Source: Deinococcus radiopugnans ATCC 19172
Lineage (GTDB): Bacteria; Deinococcota; Deinococci; Deinococcales; Deinococcaceae
DNA length: 21,687 nucleotides
NCBI RefSeq assembly: GCF_006335125.1
Contig: NZ_VDMO01000039.1
Coordinates: 1-21,687 of the forward strand
Reading direction: 5' to 3'
In this document: positions 7,177 through 13,697 of the stretch, one piece after another
Position numbering within the stretch: position 1 is the first letter of the stretch
How the letters are laid out: every line of letters begins with the position of its first letter
Made by a program: the position numbers and the translations under genes
The notes under the pieces: generated by a model
Database searches by the model: none
What the model was told of the DNA's origin: nothing
Seen by the model: only the letters and a program-made list of their open reading frames with translations

Positions 7177-7332
7177 TCATGCACCCGCCGTTTCTTCTGC
7201 TCCGAAGGGCGGACCGATCAGGATCACAGCAAGGGGAGTGCCGAGCAACACCCCGGGCATCAGGGAAAGTGAACCAGAGAGAAGCCTGGTGTTGAAGGGT
7301 TCCCGTTCTCGTAAGCCAGGATTCGCGTTCAT
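7177..7332 (-). CDS. Small membrane protein, 51 aa, translationally coupled to DoxX
   Basis: The start codon overlaps the DoxX stop in an ATGA (plus 7329-7332), a classic coupling arrangement. The first 17 residues are polar (NANPGLREREPFNTR), followed by one hydrophobic stretch of about 27 residues (LLSGSLSLMPGVLLGTPLAV, then ILIGPPF) and a short acidic tail. It could be a single-pass membrane protein. No family is recognised. The 180 bp between its stop and the ABC1 gene show no clear gene. Confidence 0.5.
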   Translation of the reverse strand: MNANPGLREREPFNTRLLSGSLSLMPGVLLGTPLAVILIGPPFGAEETAGA

Positions 7333-7952
7333 TCCTCGGGTTCCTGGTGAAAGCGCCGCCGGAAGCGCTCGTGCAGCGCCTGGGTGTGTTCGGCAACCTC
7401 GGCGGCCTGGGCGTCGTAGATCAGCTTGCCGCCGCGCGCCGTCGCCCCCACCACCAGCGCCGCCGCCGCCAGCACCAGGTTCTTGATGATGTACTGGCCT
7501 TCCAGATTGGGCACCCACGGCACGATCTTGAAGGTCTCGCCGGGAAACAGGATCAGGGGCGCGAAGGTGCCTGCCATCTGCACGAGCAGCAGCAGCGTGG
7601 CGGGCAAAAAGCGCCCGGAGAGCAGCCCCAGCCCGATCAGGCATTCCCAGGTTGCCAGCACCGGCAGGCTGACCTGCGGCCCGACGGTGCCGAGGGTCAG
7701 GACCGAGATGGTGTCGGTGGCGAGGTCCTGGGCCACGCTGACGCCGGGGAAGAACTTCTGCGCGCCGAACCACAGGAACACCACGCCCAGCGCCAGCCGC
7801 AGCAGGGTCACGCCGTGCTGCGCTGACCAGCCCAGCAGCCGCAGTTGCAGCGCGTGCAGCTTCCAGGCCAGGGTCTCGCCTTCCTGGGAAGTGGACTGGG
7901 GGCGCGCAGGGGGGGCAGGGGCGGATTCGGATTCAGGTTGATGCGGGGTCAT
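7329..7952 (-). CDS. DoxX-family membrane protein
   Basis: 207 aa. A proline-rich cytoplasmic N-terminus (~1-28) is followed by four membrane segments at roughly 47-67, 84-112, 113-138 and 154-172. Family-like motifs are RLALGVVFLWFGAQKFFPG, the LPVLATWECLIGLGLL helix and LEGQYIIKNLVLAAAALVVGA. The ~35-residue C-terminal tail is charged. DoxX-type proteins are small integral membrane proteins, some linked to redox or quinone-associated complexes; the exact role is unknown. AAGGAG lies 5-6 nt before the ATG. It is probably first in a minus-strand unit with the 51-aa ORF and perhaps the ABC1 gene, an association that would suit a membrane redox role. Confidence 0.85.
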   Translation of the reverse strand: MTPHQPESESAPAPPARPQSTSQEGETLAWKLHALQLRLLGWSAQHGVTLLRLALGVVFLWFGAQKFFPGVSVAQDLATDTISVLTLGTVGPQVSLPVLATWECLIGLGLLSGRFLPATLLLLVQMAGTFAPLILFPGETFKIVPWVPNLEGQYIIKNLVLAAAALVVGATARGGKLIYDAQAAEVAEHTQALHERFRRRFHQEPEE

Positions 7953-8035
7953 ACTTTTCTCCTTGGGCGTCTGTCTTCACTCCCCTCGGCTGCTTCTCCA
8001 AAGGCACTGTGTGGTCCCAGACCCAGACGAGGCCC

Positions 8036-8041
8036 TACACT
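8036..8041 (+). promoter_or_regulatory. Leaderless -10 box (TACACT)
   Basis: TACACT is followed by 5 nt and the ATG at 8047 of the DUF2971 gene. There is no Shine-Dalgarno. No good -35 was seen at 16-18 bp. Confidence 0.5.
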
Positions 8042-8046
8042 CCCGT

Positions 8047-8841
8047 ATGGTCCGGGACCCCTCTACTGTTCTTGCCGAGATAGAACCCCATGTGGAACAG
8101 ATGGCCGGCATTCCGGCGGCGCTCCGCAGCCTGTACCACTACACCACCCTGGGCGGCTTCAAGGGCATCATCGAATCCGGCAGCATCTGGGCCACCAATT
8201 CCAACTACCTCAACGACAAACACGAAATCGTCCACGGCTTTGATCTGCTGGGGACCATGTCGGGCGACATCAGGGCCTCGGCGTTTCATTCAGAGGAGTT
8301 GATCGACTTCATCCGGCAGGTGGCCGGGATGGACGTCAACGCGATCCTGTCCCCGAACTACATCGTCAGTTTCTCGGAGCATGGCAATCAGCTCAGTCAG
8401 TGGCGCGGCTACGGATCTTCCGGCAACGGCGTTTCGGTCAGGTTCAATCTCTCGGCCCTGAAATCCTACTACGAGGTGTACCAGGCCAATCTGGGAGACC
8501 ACCGGATGCGCAAGGCGACGGTGGATTACTGCGCCCTGGCGCTTCAGTCTGCCTTTGCCCGAATGAAAGACGGCTCGTTCAGAGAGGAGGCGGAGGTCAG
8601 GGCCTTTTACGTCATCTCCCTGAAAGAGGCCCAGATCGAATTCCGGGAGGCGCGGAACATGCTGGTGCCCTACATTGTCGTGAAGTCCAGCGACGGAGCC
8701 AGAATGCCCATCGAGGAGGTGATCGTGGGGCCGACGAGCGACTTCCATCTGTCCCGCTTCAGCCTCCAGAAGTTTCTGGAGAAACATGGCTATGGCGAGG
8801 TGAAAATCACCTCCTCGGACATTCCGTTTCGCCCCGGCTGA
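8047..8841 (+). CDS. DUF2971 domain protein
   Basis: 264 aa from the ATG at 8047, chosen because TACACT lies 5 nt upstream; the frame extends to 7963, but that part looks non-coding. DUF2971 features: SLYHYTTLGGFKGIIESGSIWATNSNYLND followed by KHE at the front, IVSFSEHGNQLSQWRGYGSSGNGVSVRF in the middle, then a REEAEVRAFYV segment and IEEVIVGP near the end. Biochemical function is unknown; the family is scattered among mobile and defence-linked regions, and its YHYT/FSE/QWR residues suggest a conserved active site. It stands alone and is convergent with the haem operon, whose last gene ends 58 bp away. Confidence 0.85.
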   Translation: MVRDPSTVLAEIEPHVEQMAGIPAALRSLYHYTTLGGFKGIIESGSIWATNSNYLNDKHEIVHGFDLLGTMSGDIRASAFHSEELIDFIRQVAGMDVNAILSPNYIVSFSEHGNQLSQWRGYGSSGNGVSVRFNLSALKSYYEVYQANLGDHRMRKATVDYCALALQSAFARMKDGSFREEAEVRAFYVISLKEAQIEFREARNMLVPYIVVKSSDGARMPIEEVIVGPTSDFHLSRFSLQKFLEKHGYGEVKITSSDIPFRPG

Positions 8842-8899
8842 CGCTGGAGGGTCACTGGCCTTGCCGTCCAGGTGGCCCCGTCCAGCGGAGCGGCGGTCC

Positions 8900-9256
8900 T
8901 CAGTGACCGCTGAACGCTTCGCCGCGCGGCTCTGGCGTCAGATCAGGGCGGCTGGAATCCTGAATGACCTCGTGGATTTCCAGCTTGTTGGGGCCGCTGA
9001 AAGCTTCCCTGTGCAGCGAACCGCTGCGGGCGTGGCCCTGGATGAAGGCTTCGGAGCTGGTCCACGCCTCAAATGCTTCACGGCTGTTCCACAGGGTCAG
9101 CACGACATACGGATCGCCGGGATTGACGGGGCGCAAGACCTGGTTGCTGACGAAGCCGGGCATCTCATCCACCAGCCGGGCGCGGTCCAGAAAGCGGGCT
9201 TCAAAGGCTTCGGCGTACTCGGGGTGGACGGCAATGCGGTTCATGACGGTGATCAT
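8900..9256 (-). CDS. Antibiotic-biosynthesis-monooxygenase fold, IsdG-type haem-degrading monooxygenase
   Basis: 118 aa. Residues 1-95 follow the IsdG/HmoB pattern: MITVMNRIAV, EAFEARFLDR, VDEMPGFVSNQVLRP, YVVLTLWNSREAFEAWTSSEAF and then GHARSG. The IsdG catalytic triad appears conserved in position: Asn6, Trp65 and His75 (Asn7/Trp67/His77 or close in IsdG). Such enzymes open haem and release iron. The ~20-residue tail is polar and not part of the fold. The ATG at 9256 follows GGAGGAACTCC. It is the last gene of the PadR-flanked operon, 88 bp after the small membrane protein. Substrate specificity is inferred, since the fold also includes quinone-forming monooxygenases. Confidence 0.85.
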   Translation of the reverse strand: MITVMNRIAVHPEYAEAFEARFLDRARLVDEMPGFVSNQVLRPVNPGDPYVVLTLWNSREAFEAWTSSEAFIQGHARSGSLHREAFSGPNKLEIHEVIQDSSRPDLTPEPRGEAFSGH

Positions 9257-9344
9257 TTGGAGTTCCTCCGTGGGATGAGGTGGGCGGGGTGGGCTGAGGC
9301 GTAAAGGTGGGTTTGTAGTGGGGAGTGGCGTGTACCGCGACGCC

Positions 9345-9722
9345 TCAAGCTGCGGCTGTCCGGCCTTTCAGCGCGCGGCCCGCGATGATCTCGGACAGCG
9401 CGACGGCCCCCACGCCGAGCAGCAGATGGAAGACCTGGATGATCCAGTGCAGGTTGCCCGGCAGCAACCGGAGTTGCAGCACCCCGATGGCGGGAACCAC
9501 CAGGCCCCAGACGAGGGCCAGCCCCAGCAGCCCCGGCGCGACGCCCCGTCCGAAGCCGAGAACGGCCATCAGTAGCAGCGCTGCCGTCACGAGGTAGCCC
9601 AGGCCCTGGTGAGCGCTGAGCAAGGCGTATCCGGTGCCGCCCCAGAAGGCCAGGCCCATGCCCAGGGCCACGATGCCAGCGATGCGAATGATCCAGCGAA
9701 GAACAGGAATGGGGTTGGTCAT
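9345..9722 (-). CDS. Four-helix membrane protein of the haem operon
   Basis: 125 aa with four predicted membrane segments (~11-33, 42-58, 61-86, 92-112) and short loops, and a basic end (GRALKGR). No named family recognised. Two histidines in the last helix, His92 and His99, are seven residues apart on one face, and His38 lies in the first loop. That would allow a haem- or metal-binding role, given the neighbours; this is inference only. AAGGAG lies 7 nt before the ATG. It lies between the ABC ATPase (91 bp upstream) and the haem monooxygenase (88 bp downstream), all on the minus strand. Confidence 0.75.
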   Translation of the reverse strand: MTNPIPVLRWIIRIAGIVALGMGLAFWGGTGYALLSAHQGLGYLVTAALLLMAVLGFGRGVAPGLLGLALVWGLVVPAIGVLQLRLLPGNLHWIIQVFHLLLGVGAVALSEIIAGRALKGRTAAA

Positions 9723-9813
9723 GGCGGAACTCCTTGAATGGTAGGGCCGTCACCTGGACGGCAGAGAGTGGGGATCGGGGGGAAGTTTTGGCATGGGGAC
9801 GGGCGCACCGTCT

Positions 9814-10548
9814 TTACTCCCGGAGCTGGCCGTCCACGATGCTCACCACGCGGTCACACAGGTCCAGCACGCGCTCATCATGGGTGACCATCACGGCGGC
9901 CTTGCCGTGGGCATGCACCTGCTGGGCCAGCAACTCCACCACCTCACGGCCCCGCACGCTGTCCAGGCTGGCGGTGGGTTCGTCGGCCAGGATCAGTTGC
10001 GGATCGTTCATCAGCGCGCGGGCGATGGCGACGCGCTGGCGCTGCCCGCCGGACAGGGCGTCCGGGAAATGCCGGGCACGTTCCGAGAGGCCCAGCAGCT
10101 TCAGCAGTTCCTCGGCCCGCTCTCGGGCGCCCCGGCCATCCTCACCGGCCAGGTGCGGCACCAGGGTGAGCTGCTCGCGCACGTTCAGGTAGGGAATCAG
10201 GTTGCTGCTCTGCAACACGAAGCCCAGGTTCTTGAGCCGGAAAGCTGGGAGTCCCGCATCGGAGAGGGCTGTCAGATCCTGCCCGGCGATCATGACCTGA
10301 CCGGTGGTGGGCCGCAGCAGCGCCCCGGCGATGGACAGGAAGGTACTTTTACCGCTGCCCGAGGGACCGTTGACCGCCACCAGTTCGCCGGGCTGCACCA
10401 CCAGCGTGGCCGGGTGCAAGGCGGTAATGGTGCCATCACCGTCGCCGTAAGTCTTGCTGACGCCCTGAAGGGAGAGGGTGGGTGTGGGCAGGGCGGCGGC
10501 AGCGTGGGAGATGGAAGCGGTCTGTGGACGGTCAGTGGTGAGGGTCAT
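9814..10548 (-). CDS. ABC transporter ATP-binding protein (MacB/LolD/HrtA type)
   Basis: 244 aa with complete ATPase motifs: Walker A GPSGSGKST (61-69), Q-loop VLQSSNLIPYLNV (~111-123), signature LSGGQRQRVAIARAL (165-179), Walker B LILADEPTASLD (185-196) and switch His223 (VTHDE). The ~20-residue N-terminal extension is unstructured. This is the class that drives MacB-like permeases, which move substrates by mechanotransmission rather than through a channel. HrtA, the haem-export ATPase, belongs here. The partner permease is encoded directly upstream. AGGAG lies 6 nt before the ATG. Confidence 0.95.
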   Translation of the reverse strand: MTLTTDRPQTASISHAAAALPTPTLSLQGVSKTYGDGDGTITALHPATLVVQPGELVAVNGPSGSGKSTFLSIAGALLRPTTGQVMIAGQDLTALSDAGLPAFRLKNLGFVLQSSNLIPYLNVREQLTLVPHLAGEDGRGARERAEELLKLLGLSERARHFPDALSGGQRQRVAIARALMNDPQLILADEPTASLDSVRGREVVELLAQQVHAHGKAAVMVTHDERVLDLCDRVVSIVDGQLRE

Positions 10549-10600
10549 GGTGGACTCCTGGGAAGGGGAGAGAAGGGCAGAGGAACAGTTGGAAACTTCA

Positions 10601-10631
10601 AGCCAGAAAGGGCCTGTGGCCCCTTCTGGCT
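10601..10631. promoter_or_regulatory. Intercistronic hairpin between permease and ATPase
   Basis: AGCCAGAAAGGGCC, a 3-nt loop and GGCCCCTTCTGGCT pair at 13 of 14 positions, directly after the permease stop codon. On the minus strand it is followed by TTGAAGTTTCC, not a U-run, so it is more likely an mRNA 3'-end stabiliser or partial attenuator than a full terminator. It could set different dosage for permease and ATPase. Confidence 0.5.
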
Positions 10632-11714
10632 TCAGGTCACGGTGCCGATGGCGATCAGGGGATCCACTTTGGCGACGGTGCGCAGGCTCAGCAGGCTGCT
10701 CAGGGCGGCCACCACGATCAGCAGGGCCGAGGCCGCGAGCAGCGTGGGCAGCGTCAGCGCAAACGGAATGCCAGCGGGCAGCAGGGCCACGATGCCTAGC
10801 GTCACCAGTCCAGCGATCACCACGGCGATGACGGTGAGGAACAGCATCTGCGCGACCAGGCTGCCCGCCAGGGTGCGGGTGCTGGCCCCGATGGCCTTGA
10901 GCAGGCCAAACTGCGGGGTTTTCTGGAGGGTCAGCACGTAGAAGAACACGGCCATCACGAAGGCGGCCACCACCACCAGGAACACCTGAATCATCGTCAG
11001 ACTGCCCTGTTCTTCCTTGTAGCCAGGCAGAACCTGAAGGGCCTGGGCGCGGGTCAGGACGCTGAGGCCGCCCAGCGCGCTGATCTGGCTGGTTCCGGCG
11101 TCGTCGGTCTGAAGGGCCACGGCGCTGACGCTGCCACGGGTGCGGGGGTTGAAGGTTTGCCAGCGGTCTAGGGTGACGAATACCACGGGCTGATGGTTGA
11201 GTCGGGCGGCTTTGGTGAAGCCCAGCACCTTGAGCGTCTCGCCACCGGGCTTGAGGATCAACGTGTCGCCCAGCTCCACACCGTCCTCCTGAAGGGAGGT
11301 GTCCACGACGGCTCCCTTCGCACCCACAGTAAGCGCCTTCCCGCCGCTGATGTCCGGGGCCAGAAACCCGGTGGGGTCAATGCCCAGCAGCACACCGCTG
11401 AGCTGGGTGCCGTCCGCGCCGTCGCTGAAGCTGGCAAAGCTCTGGGCCAGCGGCGTGGCGTCATCTCCGCCCACAGCGGTGATGCGCTTCACGTCGTCAG
11501 GACTCAAGAAAGAACGGTTAAACACGCCAGCGGCGTCGCCCGTGGTGACGAAGTGACTGGCCGGGCTGCCAATGAGCAGGGCGGCGTTGTCCTGGGCCAG
11601 GCCACGCGTCAGGCCCGTGAGCATAAAGACCATGAAGGCGATGAGGGCGACGATGCCGCCGATCAGGACGGAGCGGAAACGGTAGTGCTGGAGTTCGCGG
11701 AGAGCGAGAAACAT
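10632..11714 (-). CDS. ABC transporter permease, MacB/FtsX fold, HrtB-like
   Basis: 360 aa. One N-terminal membrane segment (~17-37, IGGIVALIAFMVFMLTGLTR) is followed by a ~200-residue extracytoplasmic domain and three C-terminal segments (~243-263, 288-312, 320-348), the FtsX/MacB topology. The N-terminus MFLALRELQHYRFRSVLIG and the QKTPQFGLLKAIGAS stretch recall HrtB, the haem exporter permease of Firmicutes, which has a similar length. The neighbouring IsdG-type monooxygenase supports a haem substrate, but lipids or antimicrobials cannot be excluded. AAAGGA lies ~7 nt before the ATG. It is the first gene after the divergent promoter region. Confidence 0.9.
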   Translation of the reverse strand: MFLALRELQHYRFRSVLIGGIVALIAFMVFMLTGLTRGLAQDNAALLIGSPASHFVTTGDAAGVFNRSFLSPDDVKRITAVGGDDATPLAQSFASFSDGADGTQLSGVLLGIDPTGFLAPDISGGKALTVGAKGAVVDTSLQEDGVELGDTLILKPGGETLKVLGFTKAARLNHQPVVFVTLDRWQTFNPRTRGSVSAVALQTDDAGTSQISALGGLSVLTRAQALQVLPGYKEEQGSLTMIQVFLVVVAAFVMAVFFYVLTLQKTPQFGLLKAIGASTRTLAGSLVAQMLFLTVIAVVIAGLVTLGIVALLPAGIPFALTLPTLLAASALLIVVAALSSLLSLRTVAKVDPLIAIGTVT

Positions 11715-11756
11715 GGATGATCCTTTAAACGAGGGAGGGGGTGAGGGGTCTGGCCT

Positions 11757-11778
11757 GATTAGTCAGTCTGGACTAATC
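11757..11778. promoter_or_regulatory. Operator 1: palindrome downstream of the operon start site
   Basis: GATTAGTC, 6-nt spacer, GACTAATC: a perfect 8-bp inverted repeat. It lies just downstream of the start site predicted from the -10 at 11787-11792, where a bound repressor would block initiation or early elongation. It shares the TAGTC/GACTA core with operator 2, so both are probably bound by the adjacent PadR protein. Confidence 0.7.
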
Positions 11779-11786
11779 TTGGCATG

Positions 11787-11815
11787 ACTTTAGATAGACT
11801 TGCTAGAATAGTCAA
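11787..11815 (-). promoter_or_regulatory. Promoter of the HrtB-like operon
   Basis: On the minus strand, -35 TTGACT (plus 11810-11815), a 17-bp spacer and -10 TAAAGT (plus 11787-11792). The -35 box lies inside operator 2. The mRNA leader to the permease ATG would be about 65 nt and would include operator 1. Confidence 0.7.
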
Positions 11816-11829
11816 CCCTGGACTATTCT
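11800..11829 (+). promoter_or_regulatory. padR-type leaderless promoter
   Basis: -10 TATTCT (11824-11829) is followed by 6 nt and ATG at 11836. A -35-like TTGCTA lies at 11800-11805 with an 18-bp spacer. An alternative -10, TAGAAT with an upstream TG (11801-11809), would give a short leader instead. Confidence 0.5.
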
Positions 11830-11830
11830 A
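11804..11830. promoter_or_regulatory. Operator 2: palindrome shared by both divergent promoters
   Basis: TAGAATAGTC, 7-nt spacer, GACTATTCTA: a perfect 10-bp inverted repeat. It covers the operon -35 (11810-11815) and the padR -10 (11824-11829). One bound PadR dimer could therefore repress both directions. The centre is about 50 bp from that of operator 1. Confidence 0.75.
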
Positions 11831-11835
11831 TGAGC

Positions 11836-12366
11836 ATGACCTTAGACCCGAACACGCTGCTGCTGCTTGGCCTGCTGAAGGGCGAGCGTCAGCATGGCTA
11901 TCAGCTCAACGACTTCATTGAGAAGAACCTGTCCCGGTTCAGCACCCTGAAAAAGGCAACGGCCTACGCCGCCCTTGAGCGCCTTGAGAAGAAAGGGTTG
12001 ATTGAGGCCACCACCGAGCAGTCAGGAAATCGCCCAGCCCGGCGCATCTACGGCCTGACGCCCGCTGGCGAGGCGCAGTTCCTTGAACTGCTGCGCGAAC
12101 ATCTGGCCCGGCCTGAACCCGTGGCCGCTTATAGCGACCTGGGAATGATGTTCCTCAACCAGCTTCCGAACGCCGAGGCGCACAGCTTGCTCAGCGAACG
12201 TGCGGCGCAGATGCAAGGGCAGATTGCAGATCTGGAGCGCGTGCCTATCCATGAGGGAGCCATCGGACGCGGGCTGTTCGGTGTGGACCTGGCGGTCTCG
12301 CGTCAGTTGGCGTTGCTGCGGGCAGACGTGGGGTGGCTGAGGCAGACTCTGAGTGGCCTGAAATAG
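11836..12366 (+). CDS. PadR-family transcriptional repressor
   Basis: 176 aa from ATG 11836, chosen because it lies 6 nt after a TATTCT box; an in-frame ATG at 11830 would add two residues and overlaps the operator. The N-terminal winged helix is typical of PadR: LLLLGLLKGERQHGYQL, then TAYAALERLEKKGLIEATTEQ, then RRIYGLTPAGEAQFLELL. The C-terminal half is a longer helical PadR_4-type dimerisation region (~95-176). PadR proteins bind palindromes and release on binding a small molecule. It is divergent from the HrtB-like operon, with two palindromes between, so it probably represses that operon and itself. The inducer is unknown; haem is a reasonable guess from the operon content. Confidence 0.9.
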   Translation: MTLDPNTLLLLGLLKGERQHGYQLNDFIEKNLSRFSTLKKATAYAALERLEKKGLIEATTEQSGNRPARRIYGLTPAGEAQFLELLREHLARPEPVAAYSDLGMMFLNQLPNAEAHSLLSERAAQMQGQIADLERVPIHEGAIGRGLFGVDLAVSRQLALLRADVGWLRQTLSGLK

Positions 12367-12568
12367 CCCCGAGCGCAGTTGCTCCGGCGTGGTGCGGACC
12401 CTTTGAGTCGCTTTGGGCGCTCAACACCACGGCCCGAATCTGTAGAAGCCGTCTGATCTGGACAACGTTCTGGCCCTTGCCAGATCAGGTCCGCTCAGCA
12501 CGGGAGGCTGCGTCAGATGAACTGAATGTGCGTTGGCACCCAAGGGCGGATTTCTGTTCCGATGCTAG
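12367..12568. other. Intergenic remnant between padR and the IS3 element
   Basis: No gene seen in these 202 bases. They contain an inverted repeat (CTGATCTGG at 12453-12461, CCAGATCAG at 12480-12488) without a T-run, possibly a weak terminator for padR. The left end of the IS3 element is missing at the right border. Confidence 0.4.
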
Positions 12569-12733
12569 TTAGACCCCTACTACGCCTGGAAGAAGAAATA
12601 TGGCGATACCAACGCCGACGAAGCCAAACGGCTTCGTCGACTGGAGAAGGAAAACGCCCGCCTGCTGCGGATTGTCGGCCAGCAGCGTCTGGAGATTGAT
12701 GCCATGACCGAGGTGATTGGGAAAAAGCGGTAA
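12569..12733 (+). pseudogene. IS3 orfA (InsE-like), C-terminal fragment
   Basis: 54 codons read PYYAWKKKYGDTNADEAKRL, then a leucine-zipper helix LEKENARLLRIVGQQRLEID and the end VIGKKR. This is the standard C-terminus of IS3 orfA; the helix-turn-helix that binds the IS ends is missing. A TAG lies directly upstream in frame (12566). The orfB frame is -1 relative to this one, and an A-run (GGGAAAAAGC, 12719-12728) at the end is a possible frameshift site. Confidence 0.75.
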
Positions 12734-12753
12734 CGCCCACCGAGAAACGCGCC

Positions 12754-13608
12754 GTGGTCAGGCAGCTGGTCACGGCGCACCTCAGGCCCGAACGGGCCTG
12801 TGTTCTGGTGGGCTTGTCCAAATCCTCCTGGCACTATCAGGCAAAGCCGCGTCAGGACAGCGAACTCCGACAGCAGATCCATGACCTGGCCCGGCGGTAT
12901 CCCCGCCGGGGATACCGCTTTATCCATGCCCTGCTCGTTCGGGCAGGAGTCACCATCAACAAGAAGCGCGTTCGGCGACTCTGGCGCGAGGAGGGGCTGG
13001 CTGTCAAACCCAAAGCATCCCGGAAAATCCGCACTGGTGCGACAATTCCCATGCAGGCGGAGTATGCCAATCACGTCTGGACCTACGATTTCATCTTTGA
13101 CCAGACCCTGGAAGGGACCACCCTGAAAATCCTGACCCTGACAGATGAATTCACCCGGCAGTCGCTGGCCTTGCAGGTGGCGACGTCCTTCACCTCCTTG
13201 GAGGTGAAGGACGTACTCCGGGAGGTCATGGCAAGGCGTGGTTCCCCGGCATTCCTCCGCAGCGACAACGGTTCCGAATTTATCGCCCGTGATCTGGGCA
13301 TCTGGCTGGCAGTTCAGAATATCGGCACCCGATTCATTGAACCGGGAAAACCGTGGCAGAACGGCTTTGCTGAGAGCTTCCACTCCCGTCTACGCGCAGA
13401 ATGTCTCAATCAAGAGGTCTTCTATTCCGCTAAACATGCCCAGGTGCTCCTGGACGATTGGCGGGCGTTCTACAACGCCCGCAGACCCCACTCGTCACTC
13501 GGCTACCAGACCCCGGACGAGTTTGCTGAGCAGGCCAGGGGACGGGCTGACGCCCCCCTTTGCGGAAACAACACCGCAAAGGTGCCCGTCAGCCCGTCCC
13601 CTGGGTGA
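12754..13608 (+). CDS. IS3-family transposase orfB (DDE integrase core)
   Basis: Full-length catalytic subunit; the frame begins upstream, near the orfA end, so it would normally be made by -1 frameshifting rather than from the GTG at 12754. It has the HTH_21 segment (LARRYPRRGYRFIHALL), then the rve core with the DDE residues: Asp in WTYDFIFDQT, Asp in LRSDNGSEF and Glu in QNGFAESFHSRLR. It ends with the YNARRPHSSLGYQTPDEF signature. The ~20 residues after that are encoded by a large hairpin. With orfA truncated it is probably silent or makes no functional OrfAB. Confidence 0.9.
   Translation: MVRQLVTAHLRPERACVLVGLSKSSWHYQAKPRQDSELRQQIHDLARRYPRRGYRFIHALLVRAGVTINKKRVRRLWREEGLAVKPKASRKIRTGATIPMQAEYANHVWTYDFIFDQTLEGTTLKILTLTDEFTRQSLALQVATSFTSLEVKDVLREVMARRGSPAFLRSDNGSEFIARDLGIWLAVQNIGTRFIEPGKPWQNGFAESFHSRLRAECLNQEVFYSAKHAQVLLDDWRAFYNARRPHSSLGYQTPDEFAEQARGRADAPLCGNNTAKVPVSPSPG
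13536..13603. repeat. Large stem-loop at the 3' end of orfB
   Basis: A 17-bp perfect stem (CAGGGGACGGGCTGACG at 13536-13552 pairs with 13587-13603), then an inner 7-bp stem (TTTGCGG/CCGCAAA). It covers the last codons and ends 2 bp before the stop codon. It is probably a transcription barrier or mRNA-stabilising structure of the IS. Confidence 0.7.
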
Positions 13609-13697
13609 GCAGGGAAAGCCGATGTTGTACCCTTGAGCTGAGCCGAGTCTCTACTCGAAACCGTCCAACTTTTGGGGCCAGCACAACCCCTGGCACG

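Larger units (their letters stand above)
12569..13680 (+). mobile_element. IS3-family element, left end deleted
   Basis: Contains the 3' part of orfA and a full-length orfB. The right end is recognisable as CCGTCCAACTTTTGGGGCCA (13661-13680), a typical IS3-family terminal sequence. The matching left end and most of orfA are absent, so the element cannot move by itself. Confidence 0.75.

Noticed and set aside
9793..10941. 382-residue open frame on the plus strand
   Set aside because: Antisense to the ABC ATPase and permease; low-complexity composition and no motifs.
12580..13383. 267-residue open frame on the minus strand
   Set aside because: Antisense to the IS3 orfA/orfB region, where DDE motifs are evident.
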